NCBI GenBank assembly: GCA_013076295.1 | Contig: RQOL01000616.1 | Coordinates: 3,376,392-3,440,391 of the forward strand | DNA from: Sanderia malayensis | Taxonomy: Eukaryota > Cnidaria > Scyphozoa > Semaeostomeae > Pelagiidae | DNA length: 64,000 nucleotides | Reading direction: 5' to 3' | Shown here: one piece after another, positions 36,961 through 63,055 of the stretch | How the letters are laid out: every line of letters begins with the position of its first letter | How positions within the stretch are numbered: the first letter of the stretch is position 1 | Translations under genes and position numbers: made by a program | Notes under the pieces: model-generated | Database searches by the model: none | What the model was told of the DNA's origin: nothing | The model's input: the letters and a program-made list of their open reading frames with translations, nothing else

Positions 36961-38349
36961 GGTTGCTGCTAAACACATTATATTTTTCTACATTTTATTC
37001 GATGTGATCCTTTGTGAATATTATTATTTATATACATTATTAATGCTATATATCGTACCACGAGTGCAATAAGTTGAAAATATAAGTATGAGAATATAAC
37101 AATGCTACGAGCAAAATATATCAATAATTTTTTTCATTCGTTATTAAAAATAGTTATTGTTCAATGTATTAATTAATCCATGATTATAAATTATATAATA
37201 TGTATTCGTGCCCTATTACAAGCGAAGCTTTGAAATTATTTTGAAAAACATAGTAGAATAATATACCATATCCTAACTTGTCATAAAAATATTTTTAATT
37301 TTTCGAGTAAACCTTTACATTTTATTATACCTCTTGAAAATTTAACTTTTGGAGATATTTTCTTTTTAGAATGCAATTTTTCTTTCGAAATACCTGCCTA
37401 CTAACAACTAATGCTACACAAAGAGATTCATGCCGAGTTTTAAAGCTTTTTGTTGGGTAAGATTATGGGCAGTCAATCTGTGAAATGAGTACTGGAAAAC
37501 TCTTAAAATGAAAAGAATCTTGGAAGGTTCTTTTGATTTTAAGCTGATTTTCATTCATCGCTATGTTTTTGCCAATTAATGTTACCATTCATTGCTTTAA
37601 AGATGGTTAGTCACTATTTTCTATTTTTTGTGCAGCCCATATTGGGGATACTTGAGCTGTTTACTTACTTTTTGTCTGATATATCAGCTGTACAGCTGGC
37701 TAAATATCCATCTACAAGCCAATTATACAACATCTTAAAATTTGAATTTGCTTTTTTTCTCCGTGAAGCTGGCTTCTAAAAAACTTCTTTTCTTCTATTG
37801 ACTTCAAAGTTTTCCCCCCACCCCCAAGAACACGGGTCCTTCGATCGTCAATGTTTTGTAAATACTCAAATGTTCTTTTTCTTTTATGCTTTTCATTTAG
37901 ACCATACTGCCAGAATATTAACTGATTGTGTGCTACTCTGTGATCAACGTTTGCTTCTTAATGCGATATGCTTTGCCCATAAACAGCATGTGCTAATCAT
38001 GTAACCTAGTACACCCTACTTTTGTTCTTGGGTTCATTAATATCTTGTATAGCTATCTTATATTTTTCTATTTATTCGTTTGCAGTTGACACCATAATAT
38101 GAAGAACGAATTGAAGAATCTTTTGATTTGAGGTATCAAAGTATCAGGTATGTTGTACTTTTTACTGTTTGAATGAAATGCCTGAGAATTTACAATGCCG
38201 GGTCGCAAAGACACATTTTGAAAATTTAAGGTTGCATGCATACGACTTGGCCATTACACATTGCACTATATACAGCTGTACCAGGGCAAACATTACTTGT
38301 TGACTTAGTAATCAAAGTGACAAGATTTTCCATTACCTCCCCCCACCTT
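36961..38349. other. Intergenic region between ANKH-like and SVEP1-like genes
   Basis: Very AT-rich with no supported coding frame. Its right end should hold the promoter of the SVEP1-like gene; possible untranslated exons cannot be excluded. Confidence 0.5.
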
Positions 38350-38357
38350 TATAAATA
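38350..38357 (+). promoter_or_regulatory. Candidate TATA box of the SVEP1-like gene
   Basis: TATAAATA follows a C-rich run (CCTCCCCCCACC) and lies about 150 bp before the ATG at 38507, a workable promoter distance. Motif match only. Confidence 0.4.
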
Positions 38358-38506
38358 TGAAGAGGAAAAGCTGTTCAAACTTCGTACACCCTGTCTAAAC
38401 ATCGGATCATTCGTCGAGTAAACAAGACTAACCATTTTATAATCTATTCTGAATATGTAGCTGCGAATTTAACAAGCTTATCACAGAACGGGCAAGGTTG
38501 ATCACG

Positions 38507-51638
<13,132 letters not shown>

Positions 51639-51796
51639 GAAACAACACGGGCAAGTTCTGTTTTAATTCATTTTTCAAATTATATATCTAAATTATTATG
51701 ATTATTATTAAGATTAATTAACTATAAAGATTTAATTATTATGAAAATGGGTTATAAATCAATAATTGATCTGACTTTTATTATCTTTTTTCGTAG

Positions 51797-52390
51797 CCTC
51801 CCTGGGGAATAAATAGTCCGCGCCTTACGGGGTTGGACAAGTATTCCCTAGGGAATAGTTCTCGGGTCCCATGGGAATAGATTGGTCCCTTGGGAATTGA
51901 AAAGCTATTCCCTAGGGATTTAAATATTCCCTAGGGAATAGTTCTCAGGTCCCATGGGAATACATTGGTCCCTTGGGAATTGAAAAGCTATTCCCTAGGG
52001 AATAGTTCTCGGGTCCCATGGGAATAGATTGGTCCCTTGGGAATTGAAAAGCTATTCCCTAGGGATTTAAATATTCCCTAGGGAATAGTTCTCAAGTCCC
52101 ATGGGAATACATTGGTCCCTTGAGAATTGGAAAGTTATTCCCTAGGGATTTAAATATTCCCTAGGGAATAGTTCTCAGGTCCCATGGGAATACATTGGTC
52201 CCTTGGGAATTGAAAAGCTATTCCCTAGGGAATAGTTCTCAGGTCCCATGGGAATATTCTAATCCCTCCCCGTGGAAATTAAACAGCTATTCCCCAGGGA
52301 ATAATTGCCCAATCCCTAGCGGGATTAGGATATTCCCCAGGGAATATTTGTCCAACTTGCTGGGTTAGACAATGGGCTATTCCTAAGGGA
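51797..52390. repeat. Palindromic minisatellite (CCTAGG / CCATGG-type units) between convergent genes
   Basis: Six units, marked by AATAGTTCTC at 51854, 51937, 52001, 52084, 52167 and 52231, alternate between 64- and 83-bp periods. Each unit contains nested palindromes (ATTCCCTAGGGAAT, TCCCATGGGA, TCCCTTGGGA). Degenerate half-units extend to about 52390. The array lies in the roughly 1-kb gap between the 3' ends of the SVEP1-like and alpha2/delta genes. Confidence 0.85.
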
Positions 52391-52643
52391 AATGCTGCTG
52401 CAAAAAACAAAACAATAAATCAATAAAACGACAAAGAAATAAATAAATTTAAAAAGTTAACATAAACTAATTAATAATGTCCCAAAAGAAAATCTATGGC
52501 CATAATGGCCCTACCTTAGTAGACCACTCCATGCAATCTTTGCTGTTAGTATCGACTTGAAAGGGTTTCACATTAATCCACCACAGTTCAGCACATTCTT
52601 GGCCATTGTGACCATTATGATAAATCAAGTTAGCTTGAATTTC

Positions 52644-55600
52644 TTACCCCAAAATGTACCAATATGCACAGGATAACCAGACCATCACTTGGGTGAAAAG
52701 GATGTTGGTTTTCAAATACAATGCTCCTCCACATTGATTGTTGTTCTCCTAAAACGAAATTCAACAGGAATTTAATATATCATCATTATTAAACCAATAT
52801 GAAAGAACAACAATAAATATCAAAAAAATGAAGAACACTATATGGCCAACATATTCTACGATTTTCATTGAAATTAATCACGTTGATGTTGATGACTTAC
52901 ATCTTTTGGAGGGTAACAGAATCTAGGTCTTCGGCGAAATTTCGTTGTGTTGGGAGGCTTTATATAAATGGCTTCCTTGTATATGAGTGCGAGCAGTTAA
53001 GGAAATACAAATGAAAGCAGACAGGGTAAACACAAGCAAAATGGAAGCTGTTAACAAAAGATTGAAGCTTGAATGATGTTATAAGGAAAAGGATATTCTC
53101 TTCGGAAACACCAGGTATGCCAGGTAATTCTTTTATACCAGCTCTACTTGATTTACATTTACCACACTTGCTTTCTATTGCCAGAAGAAATAGATTCGTC
53201 TTCTTGACACGTGAAACAGCAAATGATCTAAAATGGCAGATGAGTGCAATTTATTTTATAATGAATATTAATTGTATTAGTGACTAGTGTTTACTCAGAT
53301 TAAATAGAAAATATATGAACAAAGTATTTACCTGATGCATGTATCTCGACCACATGTTGCATTGTCTGGGAAATAGAAACGTCAAAACATTAATTAAATG
53401 CAAGCAATTTTATAAGCGAAGCAATACACACCACAACTAATTACTTACCAAGAAATGAAAGACTATTTTCTTTATCTGCAAGATACATAAAATTATTCTT
53501 TATGCAGTTTATATATTTCACATTTTCTTCTGAAGCAGCATCTAAAATCAATAAAAAGAAATAAATTAAGAGCACAATGTTCATCAGCTAATATGTTTAC
53601 AGTTGGTGTAAAAGTAAATTGTTCTCACTAGTAAAACTGCCACCAAGATTGAGCAACCTAAAACGAACAAATAATCATATCTTAACGGACTAATGTGGCG
53701 ATCCTGAATTTGAATGATAAAGATGGTGAATTATAAATAATAAAGTATAAGTTAATATATGAAATAAGTTAAACATACCAACTAATTGATAGCTTAGACA
53801 GGAACCTATATTGAGATAGAATGAGCTGTAATTATTAACTTGCGTGCAAGGCAATGAACACTTCTGAGACAACCCTAAAGCCAATGACTTGAATAGCTAA
53901 GAAAAACATTGATACGTACGCAACAGTTGCTGTACTAAACCAACTAACCAGCCGGCTTAAAGACCACAGAGGCTAAAAAATACAAGAATTCAAGGTGAAT
54001 ACGAAGTGTTCTCCGAAGAAAATGGCTGGTATATATTATTTACGTCATATTTCAAGGAAACTAAACCAATAAACAAATAGGTAGTTATTAATTTCTTACT
54101 GAAAGAAGTCGATCAGCACTACTTTCTCGATTTGGCATCAACTTACAAGATGCTTGATAATCTGGTAATGTAACTCTAAAACATAAAAGAAATTCAAAGA
54201 GTTATCCGATTTTTGTGGCTAGCAGATAATATTATTTAAAATACTTCTCGATAAAAACTTACAAGTGATAGATTCCTGGTCGTGACAATGATTTATTTAA
54301 GATTAATTTTTCCATTACTTTAGAGTCGACCGAGCCAAAAAAATCTCCAACCTAAAATAATAATAAAGACTGAATAATAATTTGTTCATTGATGAGAAGC
54401 AAAACTTAATTCAAAGATGAGATAGCAATGAAAAATTACATCTTCTTTTTCATTTGATGCAACGACGAATCCATTCTCATCCAGCAAATAACAATAAAGA
54501 CCTTCGATCTAAAAAATAATTTCATAGCATCAAAGGTGGAAATGGCTGCACAGTAGGATATAAATTGAATTCTTGCTTTAATGGTCCAAGGCTGTGAATA
54601 AATTTCTTCATTACCTTGTTTTTCTGTGTTCTATCACAGGTTAATCTCACATCACATCGTTGTCCATCAGGGCAATGTTTTGTTTGTTGAACAAAGTATT
54701 TATCAGCAAATCTTGTATAGTTCATCTCAAGTCCAGCAACTGCCAATAGCACAACATCAAATTCAAATCAAAATCAAAATAAAACATTCAATCAATGCAT
54801 ACTTTGATGCAAAGTGCCATGAACATAAATTAATATATCTTATCAAGTTTTAAAGACAGTGAAGGCTATGGGTTACGTGAAATACTGTATTAACATAAAT
54901 ATCTTGTAGCGTGTACACGAATGGAATTACCTGCAACAGTGACAGCTGGTCGAGACAATCTGATTGGGGAATATATGGACAATACTCTGTCTTTTGCATT
55001 GACATTTTTACCTGAAAAAGAAATAACGAATTAATCTGTATTTAGACCAACAAAATATCATGTTAAAAGCCTGTTGCATCATTTTATTGCGTTGAATAAA
55101 TATCAAAGTATAAAATAATGCATAAAATAAATGATGGATAAGTATTTACCTGTGGACACAGTAAGTGTAAGCACGTGATCTTTCTGTTGCACTGAACGTT
55201 CGTAATAATCAAATTCTACTTTTTGAGTGAAATTCATTCTCTTCCCACCTTCTGAATATGGAAGGCTACAAGAAAAGGCAACCATGAGACGAGAGCTTAC
55301 TAAAAGGTAATTTAACAGAAAAGTTACAATGAATTGGTACACAAATACCTTGACAAATTAGTTGACCGAATGGCACCAAAGTGGGTTCTGAGAAACACAT
55401 TTATGACGTCATCCCTTGAATAAAAATATTGCATCAGAGTAAAATATTCAAATGAATAAATAATTATACCATGTATAATTTGAAAAACTCACTCTTGTCT
55501 TGTCTTTTCTTTCATTTTCCAAACTTTATCAATATCTCGAGTGACATACGAGTCGAACAACAAACCATTTAACATTCTCGCATCGCCTAAATTATTAAAA

Positions 55601-57174
55601 GATTATTAAATTATTGAAATTACGCACGAGAAGAAAAGACTTGTTTTATCAATCAGGAATATCGACAGGCTTACAAATGGATGGACTGGTTTCGCCCTTC
55701 TTTATTGCTTTCTCCAAAATCTTTGTTAACGTTTCTTTAAGGTTCCGGTGATTCCAAACTTTCGAGCAGAATGGCCTGAATAAAAACGGAACACGGATTA
55801 AACAAACCCCAGCAGCTTTAAGAGTTTGAAAAGTGAAGATTAGATTCATTTTACTCACCATCCTTTGATCTGTTGTACTGTTTCCAAAGACTTTTTTCCT
55901 TTGATTATAGATATAAAGGAGTAAGATTAACAAACGCCTTCAAATGCCAATGTTATCAATAAAATACAGTGGCTTGCATTAGAGAGATTACCCGTTTGGA
56001 AATCAATAACTGGCTTCCTAATACTGTATCCGAAATCGTGAGACGCCAGGCCAATGCTATAGAAAAACAAAAAGCCATTAAAGTGCTATATGTCAGTACA
56101 ATACTATAGGCATTCGAAAAAATTGCTATCAAATTAGAGATGAGTTGCGGAGACAATTAAAAGGTTTCTTCGTTAAATAAACAGTTACCTGAATGGACTA
56201 CTTTGTGTCCTGAAGTAATGATACTGCATTAGATGCTTTTGAACTCGCATCTAAAACAAGAGAAAATGCCATTAAAAATATCTTGCATTACTATGAAACT
56301 AACTTGTCATTGATGGTGTAAAAATGAATGTATGATAATTAGAGGCTCGTACATCATCCTTAGACTTGATATAAGCTTCAAATATTTTCGTTCCCCTTTT
56401 ATGTCGTATCATGCTTTCACGTAGCTGTAAAACACGACGCAAAATTACTCAATGTACACAAACAAAAAGCTGTACGAGTTTGCATCAGGTAAAAAGACTG
56501 TGTACATTGAAATGGTAAGTGAATGCATACCTGTTCAACGTGTATTTCATCTTCAGTTGAAAATTCCAGCTGGTCTACATCCATATTCGGCTGTGGGGAA
56601 AGTTTGCCAAGCTGAAAATGAAAGAAAAACCTCATAAATAACACAGCACCAACCTTCTCTTCTCGGTAATGAAAAGATAATCATCATATGCATAAGTAAT
56701 TATAATCATTATAAGTATTATAGGTATAACCATTATACCTTGTCTTCATTTATCCCAGGATGGATAAGGACAAGTCCATTGTTATCGATTGTAAATACGT
56801 AACCATTATGTCCCATCTGAAATGATATGGAATAGTATTGGAATAGCTGTGATATTACTGGATAAGCTGATTAAAGGTCACAATATTATGATACGATTCA
56901 TGGTAATGTCAGTGGATGATGAATACTTACCAATGGATAATAGATAAACTCATTCATATCCTTAACTGGAACATCTGTAGCCATAACACCAAGTAACTCA
57001 GAGTCCTACGAATAGAAGAGATAATGAGCTATGCGCAAGCTCTGTAACTAATTTTTAAAACTGTATAATTATGCAACCATTGACGTGCAAACCAAAATCA
57101 GAAAAATTCATGCTCACAGAGGTATTGGCATTCCTGAATACAGGCGTGGAACCAGTAGATACCAGTCCTCCTCC
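52644..57174 (-). other. CACNA2D: Alpha2/delta exons 16-39 (Cache-like region to C-terminal anchor)
   Basis: Exons: 57174-57118, 57005-56931, 56816-56739, 56611-56531, 56424-56353, 56250-56189, 56056-55992, 55898-55859, 55775-55675, 55586-55493, 55414-55349, 55265-55150, 55011-54931, 54739-54615, 54508-54440, 54351-54263, 54175-54100, 53972-53920, 53657-53629, 53541-53449, 53365-53332, 53227-53112, 52971-52901, 52748-52644. Exons are unusually small; 53657-53629 is only 29 nt and was placed by phase fit and by alignment of the flanking SLSFL...KKTNLF block. The acceptor chosen at 52971 has a poor pyrimidine tract and is the least certain boundary. Confidence 0.78.
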
Positions 57175-60100
57175 CTGAAAAAATGTTGAAGTATAATTAA
57201 GCAATTAAAATACAATAATCAGAGCTTGAGGAATATGAAAAATAATAGATTCGCAATAATGTCGAAACCTAATACTAAAGGACCAAAATTAAAGCTAGTG
57301 GAAGTCTTCTGCAACCAACAAAAAAGATTTGATGATGTTATTATTAGACGTATCTTACCGTGGCATCGACAAAAACACTTGTAAAAGACGTAGGTTTAAC
57401 TTTGTCCACACCAACTGGTCTGCTAAGAACTCGTATGTACGACTGAAAACATAGTACACAATTAGAATTGTAAAGAGAAACCCTGCAAAACGTCATCTAA
57501 TCGAAGTAGATAAGATACTTACAGTTACGGTTTCCCAAACTGTACCTACACTGGGTATTCTCAAAAAATAGCCTACAATGAATTAAAGATAATTAAAGAT
57601 AATTACCTTAGAAATTAGCTCATTATTCTTTAAACGGTAAGAGAAGAAGCAACTGTAGATATTATTGTAGATAAGTAACTCGATATATTGTAGAGAGTTG
57701 CATAAAATAAAATCGGGTATACCAGGGGGCGGACATAAATCTGAGATGATAACGTAAGAAAACTTACCTTTGTTTTTGCAGGCCATATCTGTTAGCTCTT
57801 GTACTCGATACTGAGGTGGACCAACAACGAATGTAAAAACACGAATCTATAATATGAAGAACATCAGCTCAAAAGGTCAGCTCAAAATAAGCATGTCAAT
57901 GTTATCTCATAGAAAATCATAGGGCATTACAGATCTATGATGCTATTACTTATCCAAAGACGAAATAACTACTTACAGATTTATCTGAGTTATATCTGTT
58001 GAAAATTTCTTTTTCGTAACTGGCAGATCCATCTGATAAAATAAGCAAAGCCTGTTGACACTGTGTTCCTTCATTCCTCTGCTTTGCCTGAAAAATGTCA
58101 AAAAGTCTAACAATTAAATTGCGCTTGTTGCAATGATGGAAAGTTCAATAATAGAAAAATAAAATGATAAAAGTTGAAATATATTGAAAGGATTATTGAA
58201 AATATTTCCTACCCTTTCTAGGATTTTGAAGGCCATTTCCAGACCAGCTTTCCAGTTAGCAGTACTTGTTGATTTCCATTGCCTTAATTTATTTTTCACA
58301 TACTAGAAATAAAATAACAGCAATTTAATTCACAAATGTCAATGTTAATTCATATGTTAACTAAAATCTGTACGTCCATTCCGAGTCTGGCACTACCATC
58401 AACGTGATCTTGAACAAACCTCTTTATTTCTTCTCGTTGCTTGCAAAAGCTTCAGACCATAGTCTTCACAACATATCAACTTGCTTTCATTGTTAAACTG
58501 CGAGTAAGAAATACTTGTTATTAATAACAACTTAGGAAATGCTCATATATAAATAGAATCTTCTAATTGAAAGAATACTCACAAGAACTACATGGAAGAA
58601 ATCATTCGTGGAGAGAGTATCAACAATAACACTGGCTGCAAGTTTAGCTATTTGAGTTCTTAATCCTAAAAGACTTCCAGACCTAAAATGAAAACAGAAA
58701 TAATAAATAAATGTCCAATAAAGAATGCCCTGTTACTTATAATAATAATAATCATCATTATTGTCAGGTTTGCTACAAAGTAGAGGTAAAAAAATGTCAG
58801 GGAAATCGCCAACCTGTCAATCAAGATGACGACATCTTTAGGAGAGCTTGCTCCTTGAATATACCTTGAAGAGAAAACATTTATTAACCAGATGTAAACA
58901 GCGTTTAGGGCTTGGCCGGCAGTGATGGGGGGGGCGTTGCTGTTGGCAACGCTGTTGTACATGTCTTTCCATTGGCTTAATAGATGATAAAATAGCAAAA
59001 ACAAAATAAAGTTCGAACTTAAATTATGGAGACAAAGCATAACATATGATATGAATACGCATGCGTATTGACTGAGATGCCCACAAGCAGAAAATCAATG
59101 CACACAATTCCAGATAAATATTTTTACGTATCTATATTTATCGGTGGCGAGTGTCCAGGCAGATGTCACTGGATATATATGAACAGACCGGCACTGTTGG
59201 CGCTCGTTACCCCGGTGTACCAACAGAGTTAGTAGTTGAGTACGATACGTGGATGGTTTTTCGGCGTTTCTGTCGGAAAATCATTCTCTCGGAAAGACGA
59301 AAAGTCCCGGTACGCCGGGGATCTACTTTCTCTTGTAGATCCTCGGCGTACCGGCCCTCATTTAATTTCAACTCATCCTCAACTCAACTTCAAGTGGAGC
59401 TCGGTGGAATCGAACCGCGACTCCACTAGTGGCAAGCACAAGTGCCAACCACTTCGCCACCAGAGTTGAACTAACAAAAAAGCTAATACTAAATGGTCCA
59501 TTTTGGATTCGCACGAAAATTTATATAACCGGTCTCGAAGCAAAAATGTTCATGCAAAAACAATGTCGCTTAGCCTTGATTAGTATTTAAGGCCAAAAAT
59601 TTTAGACTTACCATGGTCTTCTTCGAGCATCATATAAATCTGGTACTCCAACAGCAACAGGCCATGACCTGGCTAAATCAAAATACAATGACAGAATTAA
59701 CATCTTGGGGTATGGACGAAACATGTGCAGTGTATGGATAGAGCTAATAAGATCACTGTTATTATCAAATACCTGGATCACTGTTATTATCAAATACCTG
59801 GATCACTGTTATTATCAAATACCTGGATACTGGCGATGAATTCCCTCTGCACTTCCAAAATATTGCCAAGATAAATCAGGAAACATTGCGAAATTATCTT
59901 TGAAAACTTTATTCAGGTTTTTGGTCCATTTGATATCTCTGGCAACTTTAGGTGCTGTGAAGATAAGAGCAAAGAAAATACAAGAATATAATTATGAACC
60001 AAAATAAAAAACCAAAAGTTAACACCGTCTATCTTTACAGACCTCTATCATAGACTTCAGTAGGAATATGCACTACGCTCGCAGAAGTATTGATTGGCAC

Positions 60101-63055
60101 CCCAAAATGGGCATCGTAATCAAGATCAAGTCTTTCCAACTTTTTTGCAGCAAAATAGGTGAACGCCTAGAAAGGGAAATTACATTAGTTAAAGCTGTGA
60201 GCTATACGGCATATCACGCATTTCCAATGAATATTATTCAGATACTTAACCTCATCCTTAACGTCTATATAGTCCTTTTCAGCCTTCTGTGCTTTTTCAG
60301 CAAGGATCTGTTCAAAATCAAAGCAAAATCAAAGCAAATGAAAACAAAGGATGAATAATAGACTATAAACTGAAGTGGGAAGCTTATGGGACTGCAAAGA
60401 CAGGCTCGTGGAACAGCAAAGCATAAGCTCGTGGAACAGCAAGACATACGCTCGTGGAACAGCAAAGACATAAGCCCGTGGAACAGCGAGACAAAAACTC
60501 GTGGAAGTGCGAAACATAGTATCAGAGCCCACGCAGGTGCAGAGAAAAAAATAATCAGGGGTAATCAGAGCATGAATGAACATAAACACTCACTCTGAGA
60601 GCTCTTATCTTCCAACTAAAAAACTGTTCAACTTTACTGGCCAATTCTGCTGCAAGCTCTGTGCCATTAACTCTGTTTATTTCCATATTTTTTGATTCAT
60701 ACTCCTGAAAGGTAAAAAATAGTTTCCATTGTCAAAGCATACTAATGAATGAATGAATGAATAAATGAATGAATGAATGAATGAATGAATGAATGAATAA
60801 TCTAATGTCTTATCAGTGGAATTTTGAGCCACAAAATCTTAAGTTTAACAAAACAATTTATTTGTATTTAATATCAGCAGGTTAATAATGTTTTGTGCCA
60901 AACGGCAAACTAAGCCAATAACGAGAAATAAACCCTTAATGAAATTAAAGGATGGACAATAAGAAACAGATTTTCGAAATAACCCCTTAATGAAAGGGGT
61001 TGGATAAGGGAGACAGAGCTTATATTAATCCATTAGGATCAATTAATTCAAAGTGCACACCATCTTGCTGGTTTCGTCGCCAATAATTAGTCGTCTCAAG
61101 GGTAGGTAGAATCTGATCTCATTTAGCAATTAACTCAAATGAATAGCAATACACTCAGCCCACCTTTCTTATATATGGAGTCTCCATAGTACCATCTGAA
61201 AATGCTAATGTCTGGTTACCAATAAGTTCCGCCCAATACTTGACACTGCAATGCAGAAAGACACTTATTCATTTCTTGTTTGTTTCGTTTGCTTCAAGTA
61301 ACAGGCTCTGGTATTTGGAATCTAATTCTACAAAACTAGCGCCTTTGAGCAAAGCAACAAAGAAGAGAATTTTGTTCAGAGCGATTCAGTTGAATAATCA
61401 TCTTTTCACTTTAAAATAATCGCAGATAAAAGCGACGAAAAAACATTCATGACAGAAGTTGCATCCGAAATTATGTGGAATCCAGCGTTCCGTGGAAACG
61501 AATTTAAAAGTTCGGGAAATAACACACAAAAAGGAAGGCTCCATCGTGCCACGCAAAGAATAAGTATTCGCTTCGCTTTCATTTTCAGTAGACAAGAAAA
61601 TATCGATATTAACAATAGAATCAACAGGGGCGAAGCTACAAGGGGTACAAAAGTTGACATTCGCCAGAAGTAGGGCGTGGCTTAATTATTAATTTACAAT
61701 CTCGGCCAATATCTTTGGCAAATCTCAAACTGAAGCAAGCTCCTGCATATTAATTTGATCAGTTGGTATTAGATCTTTAGCATTAGAACGTTTACTTCGT
61801 TTACTCTATAAACTTCTATGCTATACTCTTTTACTGGTTTCATTGAAAATACGCTGAATGCAAAGTAAAACATAACAGTCGCAAAATGTCATCATTTGCC
61901 GGCAGACACCATATTCAGCGAGGTGTACAGCGCCCTACCCCCCCCCCTTTAGCGACGCCTCTGAGTACCAAGTACCAAGTTCGTACATGGTTGGCCAAAT
62001 CTTTCACTTCAAAAGTGACGCAAGAAGGCTGCTCGGCTCACATTGACAATAGTTCCGACAAAAAGCACGATTTGCACCCGAAGTGACAGATGTTTTTGTG
62101 CGGTAAGGAACAATACATGAATCTCATTACTAAGAAGCAGCCCGAAGAATGATCTCGCGTCTTATTGGGCTTGCATCATAAATGTTTAATTATAGCCAAA
62201 CTTGCTGCAGTAGCAGTGTTCTATGGTTTCAGCTGTCTCGCCAAAGAATTCACTTGACCTAGTAGTTAAACTTAGTTTTTGTTGAAAACTTACTCTAAAA
62301 AAATATCTTTTGTTTCGATATATTTAAAGCAAAAGTAGGAATAAATAAACGTTAAAAATAATTCACGTTCCATGATTTGTTTAAACAAAAATATCCGCAC
62401 TAACAAACTTCACATTAAATATCAACAATAACGAAATGGGTTACAATAAAATCATCCAACATTTGAGTGTCAAAGAATAATGTTTTGTTCAAGTTGCAGC
62501 AAAGGAGGTGTTTTTCACAATTGATAATTGAAATGGTGTTAAAATATACTTTAACATTCTTACGACAGTTCGCTGAATATCCCCTCCTTATCAAATCAGG
62601 CTTTAGTCCGTATCAAAAATCAAGAAACGATGAAAAAAATTAAATTGACTGTAAGAATGCTTAGCTATTACTGAAAGTGGAACATATTTATATGACTACA
62701 AAAAGCCCAGCTCTGAGAAATGACCGAAACAAACATTGAACGCGTTTAGATACCTGTTGTTCGGATCACATTATTCCTGCTCATCAATTTTACGAATTCT
62801 CGCGCAAAAAATAATTTCATTTTCAAAGGATTCTACACTAATTGCATGAAAATATTTGTGGTGAGAATGAATGCCAAGAACACTCTCGTAGCATTGTTTA
62901 CCTTCCCTAGATAATAGATTAAATGAAATTTCAAAGAATAAACTATGCACTTACACTTTCAATGAGACTTCTCCTCTATCAGCACGAGAATGATCCAAAA
63001 GTGCAGTAAGAAGAACAATAACCAGCATCAGGTTTCTACTTATTCGTTGTTTCAT
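52644..63055 (-). CDS. CACNA2D: Voltage-gated calcium channel alpha2/delta subunit, 39 coding exons, with an apparent frameshift
   Basis: Extracellular, membrane-anchored auxiliary subunit that promotes surface delivery of Cav channels. Reading from 63055 leftwards gives about 1,067 residues (vertebrate about 1,100). The signal peptide is MKQRISRNLMLVIVLLTALL. VWA_N follows (VHIPTEVYD, WQYFGSAEGIHRQYP, DLYDARRRPW). The VWA domain has the MIDAS DRSGS after SPKDVVILI. Next are Cache-like modules (GYVFTIDNNGLVLIHP), the VGCC_alpha2 region (KKTNLFLLAIESKCGKC) and a C-terminal CGG followed by a hydrophobic tail ending at TAA 52646-52644, which suits a GPI anchor or membrane segment. The exon at 58374-58497 is 124 nt where a multiple of three is needed, so the frame breaks inside the VWA domain. 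All other phases agree. The gene is convergent with the SVEP1-like gene. Confidence 0.92.
58981..59530 (-). mobile_element. tRNA-related SINE-like element, copy 2 (alpha2/delta intron 7)
   Basis: Second copy of the element at 29875-30412, in the same plus-strand orientation. On the minus strand the A box TGGCGAAGTGG (complement of 59449-59459) and B box GGTTCGATTCC (complement of 59406-59416) are intact. The adjacent inverted repeat (59307-59326 and 59335-59354) has one mismatch. It carries an extra 11 bp (CATCCTCAACT) relative to copy 1. It sits in the intron between exons 59672-59612 and 58864-58814, so it is transcribed in the same sense as the host gene. Confidence 0.75.
59752..59826 (-). 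repeat. 25-bp triplicated 5' splice site (alpha2/delta intron 6)
   Basis: On the minus strand the sequence CCAG|GTATTTG...GTGATC is repeated three times with an exact 25-bp period; ACCTGG on the plus strand falls at 59771, 59796 and 59821. The first donor (after 59823) gives frame continuity into the exon 59672-59612; using either downstream donor adds 25 or 50 nt with an immediate in-frame TGA. Confidence 0.85.
60402..60517. repeat. ~24-bp minisatellite in alpha2/delta intron 3
   Basis: About five imperfect copies of GCTCGTGGAACAGCAAAGACATAA-like sequence at 23-24 bp spacing (starts near 60403, 60427, 60450, 60474, 60497). Confidence 0.8.
60744..60799. repeat. (GAAT)n tetranucleotide microsatellite
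   Basis: About 14 units of GAAT with one AAAT interruption, in the intron between alpha2/delta exons 61245-61164 and 60704-60594. Confidence 0.9.

Larger units (their letters stand above)
57359..63055 (-). other. CACNA2D: Alpha2/delta exons 1-15 (signal peptide, VWA_N, VWA)
   Basis: Exons from 5' to 3' on the minus strand: 63055-62955, 61245-61164, 60704-60594, 60307-60251, 60166-60043, 59954-59823, 59672-59612, 58864-58814, 58682-58583, 58497-58374, 58302-58213, 58087-57977, 57846-57768, 57572-57523, 57442-57359. The first intron is the largest (about 1.7 kb). The MIDAS residues are encoded across the 58864-58814 / 58682-58583 junction. The VWA core continues with LLILSDGSAS and RVFTFVVG. 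Confidence 0.85.

Noticed and set aside
51797..52390. CRISPR-like spacing of repeats
   Set aside because: The units are contiguous palindromes without unique spacers, and the context is an intron-rich animal genome.
53690..53899. Candidate alpha2/delta exon reading SQKCSLPCTQVNN
   Set aside because: Phase is wrong for the upstream exon, and skipping it gives an uninterrupted match through SLSFL and KKTNLF; treated as intron.
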